This document shows positions 1 through 10,712 of a stretch of DNA of 64,000 bases, one piece after another; the stretch's first letter is position 1; each line of letters begins with the position of its first letter. Made by a program: the position numbers and the translations under genes. The notes under the pieces were generated by a model. That model searched no databases and had not been told where the DNA came from. It was given only the letters and a program-made list of their open reading frames with translations. Source of the stretch: Sphaerosporella brunnea (taxonomy: Eukaryota > Ascomycota > Pezizomycetes > Pezizales > Pyronemataceae); assembly GCA_008704415.1 (NCBI GenBank), contig VXIS01000135.1, positions 1 through 64,000 of the forward strand, read 5' to 3'.

Positions 1-476
1 GTGCCATTATCGCGAATGTAGGGGAGGAGTTGTTCCATGGCACGGCCTTCGCATCGGTTGATGGCATAGGACAACCGTAGCTGGGGGGTTGGGAATCGTG
101 TGGTGTCTGCGAACAGCTTGAGACGGAGCTGGGCGACAAACGACCGAAGCTTATCGCGGGTGCCGTCGAACATAGGCGCGTCCGGGAGCTTGTCACCTCG
201 TGCTCCATGGTTCTCCGGTACCGGCTGGCCCAAGAGGTGGGTGATGATTTCTCGTTGACGGACCAGTTCTTGCTCGGCAGCGTCAGCTCGAGCGGTTTCT
301 TTGGCCAAGGTAAGGTCGTCGTCCGTGGGTGCAGGTGTATAGTCAGGGGTGCTGAGGACTTTGGTGCAGATTCTGTGGATATAGTCGAGAGGGTCGTTGT
401 TTTCAAGATCGGTGAAAGCGCTGGCAGCCACGAGGCGTGCCCAGAGGTCGTCGGAGATAGCTTTGTATATCGGCAT
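1..476 (-). CDS. Gypsy-type retrotransposon Gag, N-terminal part (runs off the window)
   Basis: An open frame of 158 codons starts at ATG 476 and continues past base 1. The N-terminus begins MPIYKAISDDLWARL. It is followed by a charged helical stretch likely to form a coiled coil, and then by PMFDGTRDKLRSFVAQLRLK, the hallmark entry into the fungal retrotransposon Gag domain (a target phrase 'P-x-F-D-G-T' preceding a long helical capsid-like region). Gag would package element RNA into cytoplasmic particles. The start is supported by the upstream LTR-like sequence and by the absence of an upstream in-frame ATG before it. The rest of Gag and Pol lies outside the window, so integrity cannot be judged, but no stop or frameshift occurs in the visible part. 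The family call rests on recalled patterns of fungal Ty3/gypsy Gag proteins. Confidence 0.75.
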   Translation of the reverse strand, partial: MPIYKAISDDLWARLVAASAFTDLENNDPLDYIHRICTKVLSTPDYTPAPTDDDLTLAKETARADAAEQELVRQREIITHLLGQPVPENHGARGDKLPDAPMFDGTRDKLRSFVAQLRLKLFADTTRFPTPQLRLSYAINRCEGRAMEQLLPYIRDNG

Positions 477-543
477 GGTGTGTCGAGGTCGGGAGCAGGA
501 GCAGGAGCTACGTAGGTTGGAAATAGTTCGACAGAACGTACTG

Positions 544-822
544 TAACGGGACAGGCGCGAGGAAACGTCCAAGGTACGTAGCTTTCGAGGCAAGGACCGG
601 AGGCGGGAGGACAAGGACAAGAGGCAGAAGAAGACGAGACAAGACAAGGTGGTTCAAGGTTACTAGGTTCGCTAGTATACAAGACGTTCTGTAAAGAAGA
701 AAAGAAGAAAAGAAACAAAAACAAGTGAAACATCGCTATTTATGCTTTCCCGTCACGTGACCGCGCGTCACGTGACACCCTAACCCTAGCGCCGAGCCAC
801 CCCTTATCCTTGAGCCGTGACA
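544..822 (-). repeat. Probable 5' LTR of the gypsy element
   Basis: Read on the minus strand, the segment opens TGTCACGG and closes CCCGTTACA. These are imperfect inverted ends of the usual TG...CA form. A TATA-like CATAAATAG lies near 740, preceded by two CACGTG boxes (about 755-780), as expected for an LTR promoter. The Gag start is 67 bases further on. No second LTR is visible in the window, so both boundaries are inferred from the terminal motif only. Confidence 0.5.
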
Positions 823-1801
823 CAGATGTTGCATCCATCAAAGCATATCTGCATATAATGCGTAAAAACAGCTGAGGTTCAGCGTTCACATCGATCAGCC
901 TGGACGGGATTGCCCCAAAACAATTGAACATCCAGGTCCAAAGGTGTGATCCACACAAGGTAAATGCGTGGACCCATCGGTGACTAAGTTGGGCGTTGAA
1001 GATCTTATGGATGCAGTTGACAAGTTCCACAAGTGTAGAATCAGAATTGGAATCATCCGAGTTGACTTACTACTCGTCAATGACGCGGATGCTTCTCCAG
1101 TCATATTGGTTATGGTGCAAGGCGATGAAGTTCAATGTGAAACTATCTAGAGAACTTGAAATGAACGTCGAGAGCAGAAGATGGGTCTTCCATTTGCAGT
1201 CACTGCTACAGATAGTAATTGTAGTCAACGGCACATAGCAGTAGACGCGCTGCCCAGTATTTTACGCAAGTCGATGCAGTAGGATATTGTCGACAGTATT
1301 TTGAAAAATTGCAAGCGCATTGCCTTCGGTTGGTGTGTGAGTTTGACCATGACTGCCACCTGCTCACATTGTGATTATAAATTTCTGTATCTGAAAGATC
1401 CTCAAATAGTTTGTGTAGATTGCGGGACAATGGAAAGAAAGCTTTCTCAAAACCAGGTACATCATGCACAATAGCACCTTCTATTTTAGCGAGAAAAATA
1501 CGATCCATCTCTGCACGCGTCATGTTGGATGACATCTGGTCAGGGCTTGTGGATGTGAAGCGTTGGCAGGTAGATGTGTGGGAGGCGCGAAGGTATTGGC
1601 CATCACTGTTGGTTGTATAAGGTGTGTGGTTGATTGGGTGTACACCAATGCTGTTCTTTCTTTGAGGTGTGGCCGGTGAAGGCACGGTGTGTAAGGCACT
1701 TCGCAGGGAGCGACACATATTAAATGCCGAGAAAGACAGAGACAGTGTGAAAATGGGTAGTACGTAGGAAATCGTGGACGCGGTGTAGCAATGAAGTTCA
1801 C
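823..1801. other. No recognisable gene; one low-confidence minus-strand frame
   Basis: A 209-codon minus-strand frame (1206-1835) contains a plausible exon-like piece (MSSNMTRAEMDRIFLAKIEG onward, ending near FEDLSD). It starts at a non-ATG codon, runs into the tandem repeat at 1802, and matches no family I know. It may be one exon of a decayed gene. Nothing else is supported here. Confidence 0.3.
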
Positions 1802-1910
1802 GTTGTTGACAGTATTGAAGTTTACAGTGCAGCATTGTTAACAGTGTTGAAGTTTACGGTACAGCGTTGTTGACAGTGTTGAAGTTTACGGTGCAGCGTT
1901 GTTGACAGTG
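1802..1910. repeat. 32-bp tandem repeat, three and a half copies
   Basis: Units beginning GTTGTTGACAGTGTTGAAG start at 1802, 1834, 1866 and 1898, an exact period of 32 bases with a few substitutions between copies. The period is not a multiple of three, so coding constraint is unlikely. Confidence 0.85.
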
Positions 1911-2431
1911 ATGATGGTTGTTGTAATTGTGGGGTTGCCATGTCAACAACTTTTTGGGTTAGGGATTCATTCCATCGCGTAGCTCATCCGGCAATTACCG
2001 ATATTGTTTCGGCAGCAACGTCTAGCATAACGCATCACTCACCAAAGCCAAACTCGCATCGCTCCACAAAGGGAAAACTAATAGAGCGCGCCAAATCCAA
2101 GCAGGAGCCCTCACGCCGCCAGCAGAATGTTCAGCTGACCGTTTTCAAGGGCTCCTGTGTGCCTGGATTGTGTGTGCTCACGTTGCTTTCCATCAAATAG
2201 AGAATGTACATTTTCGCCACCTTTTTTATTACTTGAATTCTTGGGTTCGGGTTCTGCTTCCAGAAAGCGGTGACACTGTCTGTCCCTTTCGGATACGTTG
2301 GATCTTTGACTTGTGGACTCCATTGTCGGAATAGTTGCTCATTGGATGGACAACAATTTTCAAAAGACAATCACTGACCGCCACGCCAGCCTTAAAGTAG
2401 ACATCATTGAAGCATGCGAAAGTTTTAACCA

Positions 2432-2478
2432 CTGCAGCCCAAACACCGCCCAACTGGCGGGCTGACTGTTAGGAACAC
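2432..2478. mobile_element. Relic right end of the CAGTG hAT-like MITE family
   Basis: The segment has the CAGCCCAAACA...GGCGGGCTG hairpin followed by the terminal motif TTAGGAACACTG, as at the right end of the complete copy at 18460-18794. No left end or target duplication is visible nearby. The surrounding stretches 1911-2431 and 2479-2853 show nothing else I can support. Confidence 0.5.
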
Positions 2479-2861
2479 TGCTGCTACGGGCATTATGCCC
2501 ATCCTTCCCCCACAAATTCAACATCGCCAAAGTGCATGGTCCGGCACACTATCCTGCCCATCTTTCGCCCGTCTGGGTCACAGCGGTCTAAGGGAGGGTC
2601 ACTGAGGTCTGAAGGAGATCCAGAGTCAGTATTGAACTCATAGTCACTGTCAGAAACTGCAATATGCTGTGGGATCGACTCCCTGAACCAGTAAGTGCCC
2701 TTCCTCCAGGTTTGTAGTTGGAAATTGAGCCCGATACGCTGAGACATCTGTCGTGAGTCAAAGATATAAAGGCATAAAGCTCGCAGGTGCTAACTTCAAC
2801 CGATGCATAACCGACACTGCATGTCCACAGGGAACGTGATTTTCTTGGAACAGGTAGCAAG

Positions 2862-3397
2862 TTGTGTTCGGCACGAAACGGGACCAGACGAGATCTGAAC
2901 ACGGCTCAGAATTTCTCGTCTCGTGGAGGTAAAAGTCTCGCGGGCCCGAGACATGGACGTCAGACCCGGGCGAGTATGTCGACCTACCATGTACGTGAGG
3001 CCTTGGAGTGAAGTTTGGTTGTGTGGAGTGGAGTTCGGTCGTTCAATTAAAATGCTATTACTCTATACATCGTCCTCCTCAGCTGCCCATTTGCCCTTGT
3101 TCACCCAGTCTGAAGAAAGGAAGCTATCTATCGCCCCGCACCTTATATCCTCTTGTTTCGTGCACTCAACCCTAGATTTGAAATGTACATCAATGGATGG
3201 TCAACGGATTACGGCACATGGATCTGTTGAACACGCATAGCACATTGTAACTTATCACTCACGAGTACGCGGGCCTGATCGCGGCCTAATCAGATCCGTC
3301 CTGCGATATCTCGTCTTGTTCAGAACAAAGGTGCGTCTCACTCGTCATTTAGGCCCGAGACAAGTACGTGAGATATCTCAACTTGTGCCAAACACCA
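2862..3397. mobile_element. 536-bp non-autonomous hAT-like element
   Basis: The ends are inverted: the left starts TTGTGTTCGGCACGAA and the right, reverse-complemented, starts TGGTGTTTGGCACAAG. An 8-bp direct repeat, GTAGCAAG, flanks it exactly at 2854-2861 and 3398-3405. Eight-base target duplications are characteristic of hAT transposons. The interior holds further palindromic TCTCGTCT and GGCCCGAGAC segments but no transposase frame, so it would need a helper enzyme. Confidence 0.75.
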
Positions 3398-3405
3398 GTA
3401 GCAAG

Positions 3406-3787
3406 TGCAGCCATGTTTCTCCAGATCCACGAAGCATGAAGATAGTGGCTTTGTCTTAGATCTGATACCTTTGGCTTTAAGCCATCGCACATCTAAACCC
3501 CAGCCACCAAAAACAAGGTGTCAGGCATGTGTAATGCCACCGTCCAGCCTAGTATCTCAAAGTGTCTCGCACAAACCTCATCGTGATTGTAATGGTGTAA
3601 ATGTCGGCAATCGGCATTACCCGTGTCGGGCTGGCTAGAGAGATTCCCATAATTCTATTGGGTATTTTGGATAGGGGAATCTATGTCTGCCATTGGATCA
3701 ACAATAGATTGGCTGGTTCCCCTCCGCCCCCACCTTCATCTAGCGAGCGGCCTGTTAGGGGGGCAAAATAAGCATATATAATTGACA
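3406..3787. other. No gene seen
   Basis: AT/GC-mixed sequence between two hAT-type insertions. The short plus-strand frame (3405-3638) has no recognisable domain. Confidence 0.5.
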
Positions 3788-3795
3788 GCTGTAAG

Positions 3796-4854
3796 TAGTG
3801 TTGCGCACGAGCGGAGCCGGCTCAAGCAAAAAGCTCGAGCTGCGAGCACAAGTCTTCTCGGGTTTATATATTTTTGCGCTTGAGTGCGCTCGATCGAAAA
3901 AATTTTGAGCTCGGGTCGGACTCGAGTCATTTGAGCTTTCTAGATAGCACGAAGTTTCGCTCAAGTTAACTCCCCATCCTATAACCACCCCGCTCCCCCC
4001 TCCCGCTTCCCTCCCGCTCCCCTCCCGACTCCGAAACCCCAACTTTACCCGGGCAACCTCACGGATGTCAGCCAACCAACAGCCAGTGCTCAGCTCACGT
4101 ATGGAAAAGATGTAATGCGAGCATTCAACAAAGACCTCGGTGGACGTTGGGGTGAAGAGCTGCCTGCATTTCTCACCGCTGTTGACCTCACTCTAATGGC
4201 TCTAGATACATTGCATGCTGCCGGTTTGGTGTGGACGCTCAATGGACAGGAACTACACGTTATTTGTGCCAACCCCCGGTGGACTTAAAGACCAACCCGC
4301 TTCACTGGTAAAAGCTCAATGAGCACCAATTCACCACTATTGCAAGAATAGCACGAGATTACCTTGCGATCTGTGCCTCCAGCGTACCTCGTGGGCAACT
4401 TTCTCAGTGGCTGGTGACATAATCGCCAAGGGGCGGAACCGTTTTCTCAAAGAATTGAGTAGCATTTTTCTACTGCTTAAGCATTGGTTGAAGCAGACGG
4501 ATGTGAAACCCTGAGAAAAATGGGAATATGGGGAGGTGGAGAACCAACCAGCGCCGACTGGTGACCATGATCCAGTAGAGGGTGTTGAATTGGACTTTGA
4601 AGCTTCGCTGAACTCCTCTTTGGGTCTCTCAGACTTATCCGATTGATCTGCGCACTTTATACTTTCATAGATAATTTACATCGCCCTGCAACAGCTCCCG
4701 CCTGCGTCAAAATGCGATTTTATATATGGCGGACTCTAGCTTTAGCTCGAGCTCATGCTGCTCCGGCTCGGGCTTGCGAGTCGAGCGTTAAAATCGCACA
4801 AGCGGACTTGAGTCTACCCTGAGCTTGGCTCGACTTCGCTCATGCGCAACACTA
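3796..4854. mobile_element. 1059-bp hAT transposon remnant, TAGTG family
   Basis: The termini are inverted (TAGTGTTGCGCACGAGC at the left, CGCTCATGCGCAACACTA at the right) and are flanked by a perfect 8-bp duplication, GCTGTAAG, at 3788-3795 and 4855-4862. About 130 bases inside each end are rich in GAGCTCGAGC/GGCTCG arrays able to fold into strong hairpins. The interior keeps the last part of a hAT transposase (separate entry). TIRs, 8-bp target site and transposase tail agree on the superfamily. The element is an internally deleted, decayed copy. Confidence 0.88.
4336..4514 (+). pseudogene. hAT transposase C-terminal dimerisation domain, decayed
   Basis: The frame reads TIARIARDYLAICASSVPRG, then after a single-base frameshift near 4400 FSVAGDIIAKGRNR, and ends IFLLLKHWLKQTDVKP before a stop at 4512. 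In intact hAT enzymes the C-terminal dimerisation region reads approximately 'YLSIPASSVPSERLFSxAGDIISxxRNRL...LLLKxWLK', so the order and spacing of motifs fit. Upstream sequence (about 4090-4290) contains another open piece that may be older transposase, but I cannot place it. The catalytic part is gone, so this copy cannot be active. Confidence 0.75.
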
Positions 4855-5048
4855 GCTGTAAGGGCAGAAAGCCACGCCGGCTCAAAGTTGCATGTTGCAA
4901 ACACAGCTGAGGAATTCACGGATTCTTCCGGCGCTGCCACCGGGGAAAGTTGGGTATGGCAAACACAACTGCAAACTGCACTTTTTCTCAAGCGGTGGTA
5001 ATGCAGGTGATAACCGGTAGCCTTTTAGTGTTTGGAAAGGCAGGGGAC

Positions 5049-5112
5049 CAGTGTGACAAATAGCCTGCCCGCCCGTTGGGCTGATCGAAAAGACGGACGG
5101 GCTGTTTGGGCT
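5049..5112. mobile_element. Relic left end of the CAGTG hAT-like MITE family
   Basis: It opens CAGTGTGACAAATAGCC and continues with the CCGCCCG...GGACGGGCTGTTTGGGCTGC hairpin seen in the complete copies at 18460 and 29291. The right end is not found, so the copy is truncated. Confidence 0.5.
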
Positions 5113-5541
5113 GCAGCTCAGGTAGGGTTTTCAGCGGATGCAGTGGATGACGTTGATGCAACCAAGACTACCGGCTGTTACAGGATCAGAGGCGGCTGTC
5201 GGTGCACCCAATAAGGAACGTAAACGGTTTCATCAGCTCATACAGGGGAAGTACCAAGGAGAGCCTGAGCAGTAGCAGCTGAGATAATTATAAGGTGGAG
5301 GGTCGGAAAAGAAACTTCGCCGGCCCATAACTAGTGTGTTGACAAACGCAACACGTTGTTAGCCACTCCACGAGCGGGTATCAGTTTGATCCCGGCATCC
5401 ATCATCACATGCTGGATAAACCTACTCCACCGCAAGCACCAACCCTGCCTGCGCAAATGCACTTTCAAAGCGAACTTTCCCCAGCCATAAGATGTAAACA
5501 ATGTGACGCATGCATATAAACCCCCTATCCTCCGCCACTCA
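5113..5541. other. No gene seen
   Basis: A short frame on the minus strand (5331-5723) is mostly the reverse of the 39-bp repeat. No domain or regulatory motif is recognised. Confidence 0.4.
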
Positions 5542-5658
5542 AACAGTATCCCCCGCCTCACTACAATCCTCAACTCATGAAACAGTATCCCCCGCCTCAC
5601 TACAATCCTCAACTCATCAAACAGTATTTCCCTCCTCACTGCAATCGTAACCCGACGA
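5542..5658. repeat. 39-bp tandem repeat encoding a YPPPHY-type peptide
   Basis: Three units start at 5542, 5581 and 5620. The first two are almost identical; the third is diverged at its end. Because 39 is a multiple of three, every reading frame is preserved. One plus-strand frame gives KQYPPPHYNPQL repeated, a proline/tyrosine-rich peptide, and another gives a serine-rich one. Which frame, if any, is used is unclear. Confidence 0.8.
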
Positions 5659-5719
5659 TACACCACACTGTAACGGCTCAGCACAATGTCAGGACCTATT
5701 ACCCTGACGAGAATCGTAG

Positions 5720-6111
5720 ACATTACCTGCGAGCCCAGACAACTTGTTTACGTCCACTTCTGGCTATCCTGGTGTTTTTACCGTATTGAACTGGTACCGG
5801 AAGGTATTCCCCGACACTTTCTGCTTGCTGCATCATAATAGAGTATCGCTAATTCACACCATGCAGAGATTGACCTGGACGCACCTAGTGACGACATCCT
5901 TAGACTATACCACGAAGTGGAGAAGGCGCTGCTGGAGCTTTGGTGGCACCACTGGTGGCTTCGAAGATCCGGTAACGGTATGCGATTGCGCGCAGGGCGT
6001 TCCCCACGCATCTACTGTGTTTTCGAAGAGACCTGGGGAATGGTGAATGGTAATCGCGATGATATTTTGAGCGGTTATCAGGCGGCAAATATCGAAGAAG
6101 AGGCAAGCTGA
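5720..6111 (+). CDS. Hypothetical protein, two 3' exons of an unrecognised gene
   Basis: Exon 5720-5803 (preceded by a TCGTAG acceptor) encodes ITCEPRQLVYVHFWLSWCFY and ends in donor GTATTC. The 63-nt intron 5804-5866 carries in-frame stops, and the next exon, 5867-6111, continues in phase to a stop (EIDLDAPSDDILRLYHEVEK, then a tryptophan/histidine-rich LWWHHWW and an acidic end). Phase agreement across the junction supports a spliced transcript. The 5' part probably lies in or before the 39-bp repeat but could not be resolved. I recognise no family. It may equally be a decayed gene. Confidence 0.4.
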
Positions 6112-6234
6112 AGGGTTAGATGTTGGAAATTTCCTATTATTACAAGTGACGGCCAGGGGCGGTTAGGGAAATCTCTGACAGCCTGTCTGGATTCACGGTA
6201 TTTAGGAGATAATGGTCATTTGGTATAAACATCA

Positions 6235-6627
6235 TTAAGGAAATGTGGCGAAATGAGCCTCGTAAGCATCGCTGATGTCACCGTCAGTGCTCGCGCAACC
6301 ATCGCTCCCGCAACTACCACTCGCGTAACCACTCTGCCCGCTTCTACATTGAGTCAAAACATAGCTTTTTTGTGACATTTTTAAATGCGGCTCACTCAAT
6401 CTCCTTAGTCTTGCTCTAGTTTGACGTAATAAGTTTACAAATTTAACTGAAATTGTACCGGTATATAATCTTCTTAGACCACTAAAGCGCCGAGGATTTG
6501 CGTTGCTTTGCAGGAGTTCTTGCACAAATGCTTGTCCGGTTAACCTAGACGTTCGGCATGGCTGCTTCTTAAATATTATGGCAAGCGCGCTTCCTAGGGT
6601 AGATAAAATTTCTGCTTCAGGTGCCAT
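6235..6627 (-). pseudogene. Possible N-terminal fragment of a PIF/Harbinger-type transposase
   Basis: The 130-codon frame starts MAPEAEILSTLGSALAII and contains RTSRLTGQAFVQELLQSN followed by a phenylalanine/arginine stretch. In PIF/Harbinger (HARBI1-like) enzymes a segment of the form 'R(T/S)xxLTGxxYVxELLxGHPxRF' precedes the helix-turn-helix and nuclease domain. Only this short N-terminal resemblance is visible. The DDE catalytic part is not found, and the C-terminal half is serine/glycine rich. The assignment is tentative. Confidence 0.35.
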
Positions 6628-7198
6628 AGTGAAGGTGGTGTTGCTGTCGCGGCACCGGCAGCCTGAATGGGTATATATTGAGGTGGAAACCGGTGATGGT
6701 ACCTAATAGCAGTATAAGCTTAGATCACTAGTATATTATTTCCATGCGCATGCTAGTTGGAGAGCTTTTGAAGCCTGATCGTCGATGTCGTTTCTGAGGG
6801 CAATACCTTTCGCGGCGTGGCGACTGTGCTGGTCCGCCTACGGGCCGGAACACGCACATTGTTGTGGATCTGGAATAGATTGAAGATTGGGGCCACTGTC
6901 CGGCCGGTGGCCTGAAGCGCTAGGTTTTATATTCTCCGTGCCTCAGCTCGCGCACCGCCGCTTATACTCTGGGTATTTGTGGTCAGAACTCCAGAGAAGG
7001 CCTCAGCATGGCCGTTCACTCACTAGCCAAACGACCAGCTGTGACCGTACTTTTTATCATGACTATGCGTACTTTTCATCACATTGCCACGCGACTAATC
7101 TCGCTAAGGGTTTAGCGAGGCAACAAATCGTCACTTTCGGCAGATTCTGGTTAAAGCCAAGCTCGGTACTTAAGCGAAACGGCGGTATTCTTCAGACG
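6628..7198. other. No gene seen
   Basis: One plus-strand frame (6887-7210) without recognisable domains; no repeats or splice-consistent exons found. Confidence 0.4.
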
Positions 7199-7813
7199 CC
7201 GTTTGGATGACCTCGGTATCCAACTTCAAAGATCAGAACAGAACGGAAAAGGAATTGTGAGGTTCTGCACGTGAAAATTTATACTAACCTCTAGAGGTCA
7301 GTATCTCTCCGTATGGGCATCCACCCCTCGCTATCTCTCTTGCGTAGCCACACGATTTTTCGCATGACCATAAATTATTCTACCGTCTTTTGAACCCCCT
7401 GCACCGACTCCAGCGGTCAAAATTATCCACCATGAAGCGCGACTACCAGTTCAACCTCCGAGTCTGAGTTCGACAGTCGCGACAGTGAGAGCGAAATACT
7501 CATACCAGAAGTTCTGTGTGAGGTTGGTCTCAACGTAGCTGAGCTTGTGAAAACTCAGTATAATAAAATGGTTGTTTTTGAGGGCAGGTATTCGGCGGCA
7601 GAGCGTCAGAGCATCAGTCTCTTGGAGGAGCTGGGCGCGATGCTGTGTCTTTGGAATATAATGTCACTATGGTGGCCTATGACTTGGGGTTCATCCAAAC
7701 GTTCTCCCATCGGTGTCGGTAGCATTTCGAGTTGCAAATACCGAGCTCGGTGGATCGCAAACTAGCAACCGATACCGATGTTAGAACGATACTGATACCG
7801 AGGCCTATCCAAA
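7199..7813. mobile_element. Possible inverted-repeat element, unresolved ends
   Basis: CCGTTTGGATGACCTCGG at the left and, reverse-complemented, CCGTTTGGATAGGCCTCGG at the right are inverted copies about 570 bases apart. A further direct copy of ATCCAAACG lies at about 7694. No target duplication could be aligned and no transposase frame is present. It could be a MITE with a nested second copy, or a chance palindrome. Confidence 0.35.
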
Positions 7814-10704
7814 CGGGCCCCAAACAAGGAATTAGTGGGTTATATTATTTCTACTCCATGAATATTTGCCTGGATATCCCCAGTCGTTTATGGTGAGATG
7901 AGCACTTCTTAAGGGCCTCCAAAAAAAATTAACTGTTGCCCAAATAGCATGCAAAAACTGGACATTAGCTTGGGAGATTGCCAGCCAGCATGGAAAGACA
8001 AAAGCCAGCGGCTGAGTTCAACTCTGGCAGATGACGATATTGCGTGAGTAAATTTACGGCTCGAACTATCTTACCTTGCCCAGAAGAACTATTTGCTAGA
8101 CGCCATCTATGGTAGAGTACATTGTTAACCACACAAATGGGCACCACCGCCACCCGGCCCCCGGTCCAGAATACCGCAGAGACATCCCATCCAACCTATA
8201 GTCTCCTTTTGGCATAAGCTAAAGATTAACTCCCTGGGTCTCTAGCTAGGGGCTTTCATTGGACTGGGCGCAGATTGAGCTCGTTTTGGCAGTACTCAGC
8301 TACGTATACACAGGGAATTTTTAGGTACCACGGCGTTGCCGCATTTTCAGCATCACGTAAGTGGCTGGTAGATGGTGCGAATGCGGCCGTCCCTGCGCGC
8401 CCTCTCGACGTAACCTGGAGAAAGTAACCGCTGGTGGCTTGAGCGGGACACAAACCCTACTTTTCTGCTTCCTGGCCATCTTCCGCGGCCTGCGGTGCAG
8501 TGCTTACGGGATCTTGGGGGTGGTTGGCTCGGGGGTAGGTGGAACTGAGGAAAGTGGAGAAGAGTCCATGGGGCAATGCTTAGGGACAGGCAGGGGTTGC
8601 CAGTCCACCGGCGGCGATGCGGCCTCGCCCCTGCCTACGCCGCTCCGCCTTTCAATGCTAGGGGGGTGTTTCTGCCACAGTAGTTTGGTCTTGGCGCGCA
8701 TGCTGCTCGTGGGGCCTCACGCTCAGATCGCCAGCCCTGGGCAACAAAGACTTCGCCTACTTTGGAGGTATCCACTCCGGTTGAGGGAATCTAAGACCTG
8801 CTTCACTAATTTCTATCTCCGCTGTTGCATTTCCAACTGGAAGTGTCGGTACGCTAAGTGCAATTCTATCAAACTCTGCGTCGTCATCGTCATACTTTAC
8901 TGCGGGTGCAACTCTCGGAGTCAAACGGCGTCACGTCAGCAATGCCGAATGGCATCGATTTTGCGCGTCGCGGTGGTGCTACTAGTAATAGTTGTGGTCA
9001 CGCCTCAGAAGGCGGGTGAGGTGTTGATGGCCGAGAACGGGAGGTCGTCGACTATTCCAGGCAAGGTGTACTTGTAGGATAAGCTAACGAGGTTGTGAGG
9101 TTTGGGTGAGAGCGGCATACGCGGGGGCGGGGCCGCATTGCGGCCGCTGGACAGGCAACCTTTGCCTATCCTGAAGCACTGCGGTCCACGGCGTCCACAT
9201 AGGCAGCCGGGGGTGATTAGGATGAAATAACCGGAGCAAGCTCAGTAGCGGGAGTAGTAGTAGGGTGTGCAGGCGCCTGATTCACAAAAAATAAGACTGC
9301 TAACCCAATTTGGGGTCACTATTACCCGTGTCAGTATGGTAATGGCTTATTTGATGAGCATTTGTATGTCGACGTCATGCCCACGTAGTTTTGGTGCCGC
9401 TGGCTGTAAAAACAAATCAAATATTGCATCCTCAAACCCAGCCACAGATGTCTCTTCGGCCACGGTGGTGAGGTGGTTGAGCCTCGCGCCTCAAAATACC
9501 GAGCACAGTTGGATACTGACTTCGCGAGGTAGTATGAGTTTGAGGGGGTAGAGCCGTACAGTATAGGTATTTGAGATTACCATGCTGCAGGGCTCGGTAT
9601 TTGACCTCTACAATTGATCGAAACGGCCGTTTCGTGATGTCCAAACCCACCCTAGTCTTTTTGTCTGCTTACAAGCATAAAATTTTCCGAAGATGCAGGA
9701 TCGCGAGGCTTTTCCTCACCTAAAGATGTTGTAGAAAGGTTGGAGAGAAACCCAAGTAGTTTGAATCCTTACCTTGGGTCCTTATGTCGATTAGCCGCCA
9801 ACATAGCGCAGAGGTGAAGCTAATACCAAGAATGGGACGGCAGCAATAAGGCCATCACTGGCCCATCAGTTATGATACCGCAGCGATATTTGGAGCCACA
9901 AGGTCTCGTACGATATCAAATTTGATGGCGCTTGTGCTCGCGGTAGTGGCAGTTTCGGTTGGGGAGTAGTATGGTGGGATTAAGGCAGCGGATGGGTTTC
10001 ACAGGCATTTTTAATGCAGTGATAAAAGGAACTCGCCTTGGCTTCGCTTCCCAAGGCTGATTCTACGGTTCAAGCTAGCGGGCTCCGTTTGTGAGCTCCA
10101 CCAGGTTGCGCTTTTGAAAACCTATTTTTTTTTTCTTAAGCAATTGCAATAACAGTAGGCCAAACAGGAGCTGGGAAATAGTTGTTCAGAGAGTCCGGGC
10201 TGCATAAAGTCAAATGATACTCGCGCAGTTCCAACCTTGACTTTTTTGTTCCGGGTCTCCAGTTCACCCGTCAGCAGTTCCTACAATCCAGGCTCTCCAC
10301 GCCGCTTTCCTTGTCGGTCAGGTCCTCGCCACACCGATTCTGATCGCTCCACTTCATCACATATACATCGTTCGGATTTTTGGACGGCGAACTGAAAAGA
10401 TGATTGTTCCCATATCCTCAAGAACGCTTGTAAAGGCGAAGTACTCGTTTTTTCCATCTGGATTTGTTTGCTGGTTGCTGAATTTTCCTCATGGCCGTTT
10501 GATGGTTTGGTAGGGGAAGATATGATTACCTTGAAAACCTTCAAGGGCTTCCTCAACGGTAGGGGAAGGAGGCGTTTCCACAACAGACGCTCCCATCTGG
10601 CCGCCGCCGGCCGTGACACGCTCCGGCAGGCCTTCTTGGGCTCTCCCGTACCCGCTTCGTCGCTTTAGAGGAGGCAGAATCAGACAAGACCCCAAGCTTT
10701 GAAC
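7814..10704. other. Long gene-poor stretch
   Basis: The longest frame (8361-9077, plus) has compositional features of a non-coding frame (cysteine/leucine/arginine rich, no domain). The opposite strand gives short pieces interrupted by stops, perhaps an old decayed gene. Near 10281-10619 a minus-strand frame begins with an arginine/proline-rich segment and has no known match. I see no RNA gene or transposon ends here. Confidence 0.4.
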
Positions 10705-10712
10705 CTACGGCC

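Noticed and set aside
7680..7815. A palindromic MITE of about 130 bases
   Set aside because: The two ATCCAAACG motifs are in the same orientation and no target duplication fits; only the wider inverted pair 7199/7813 was kept, at low confidence.
8361..9077. 238-codon plus-strand frame
   Set aside because: Cysteine/leucine/arginine composition and absence of motifs indicate a chance frame in GC-rich DNA.
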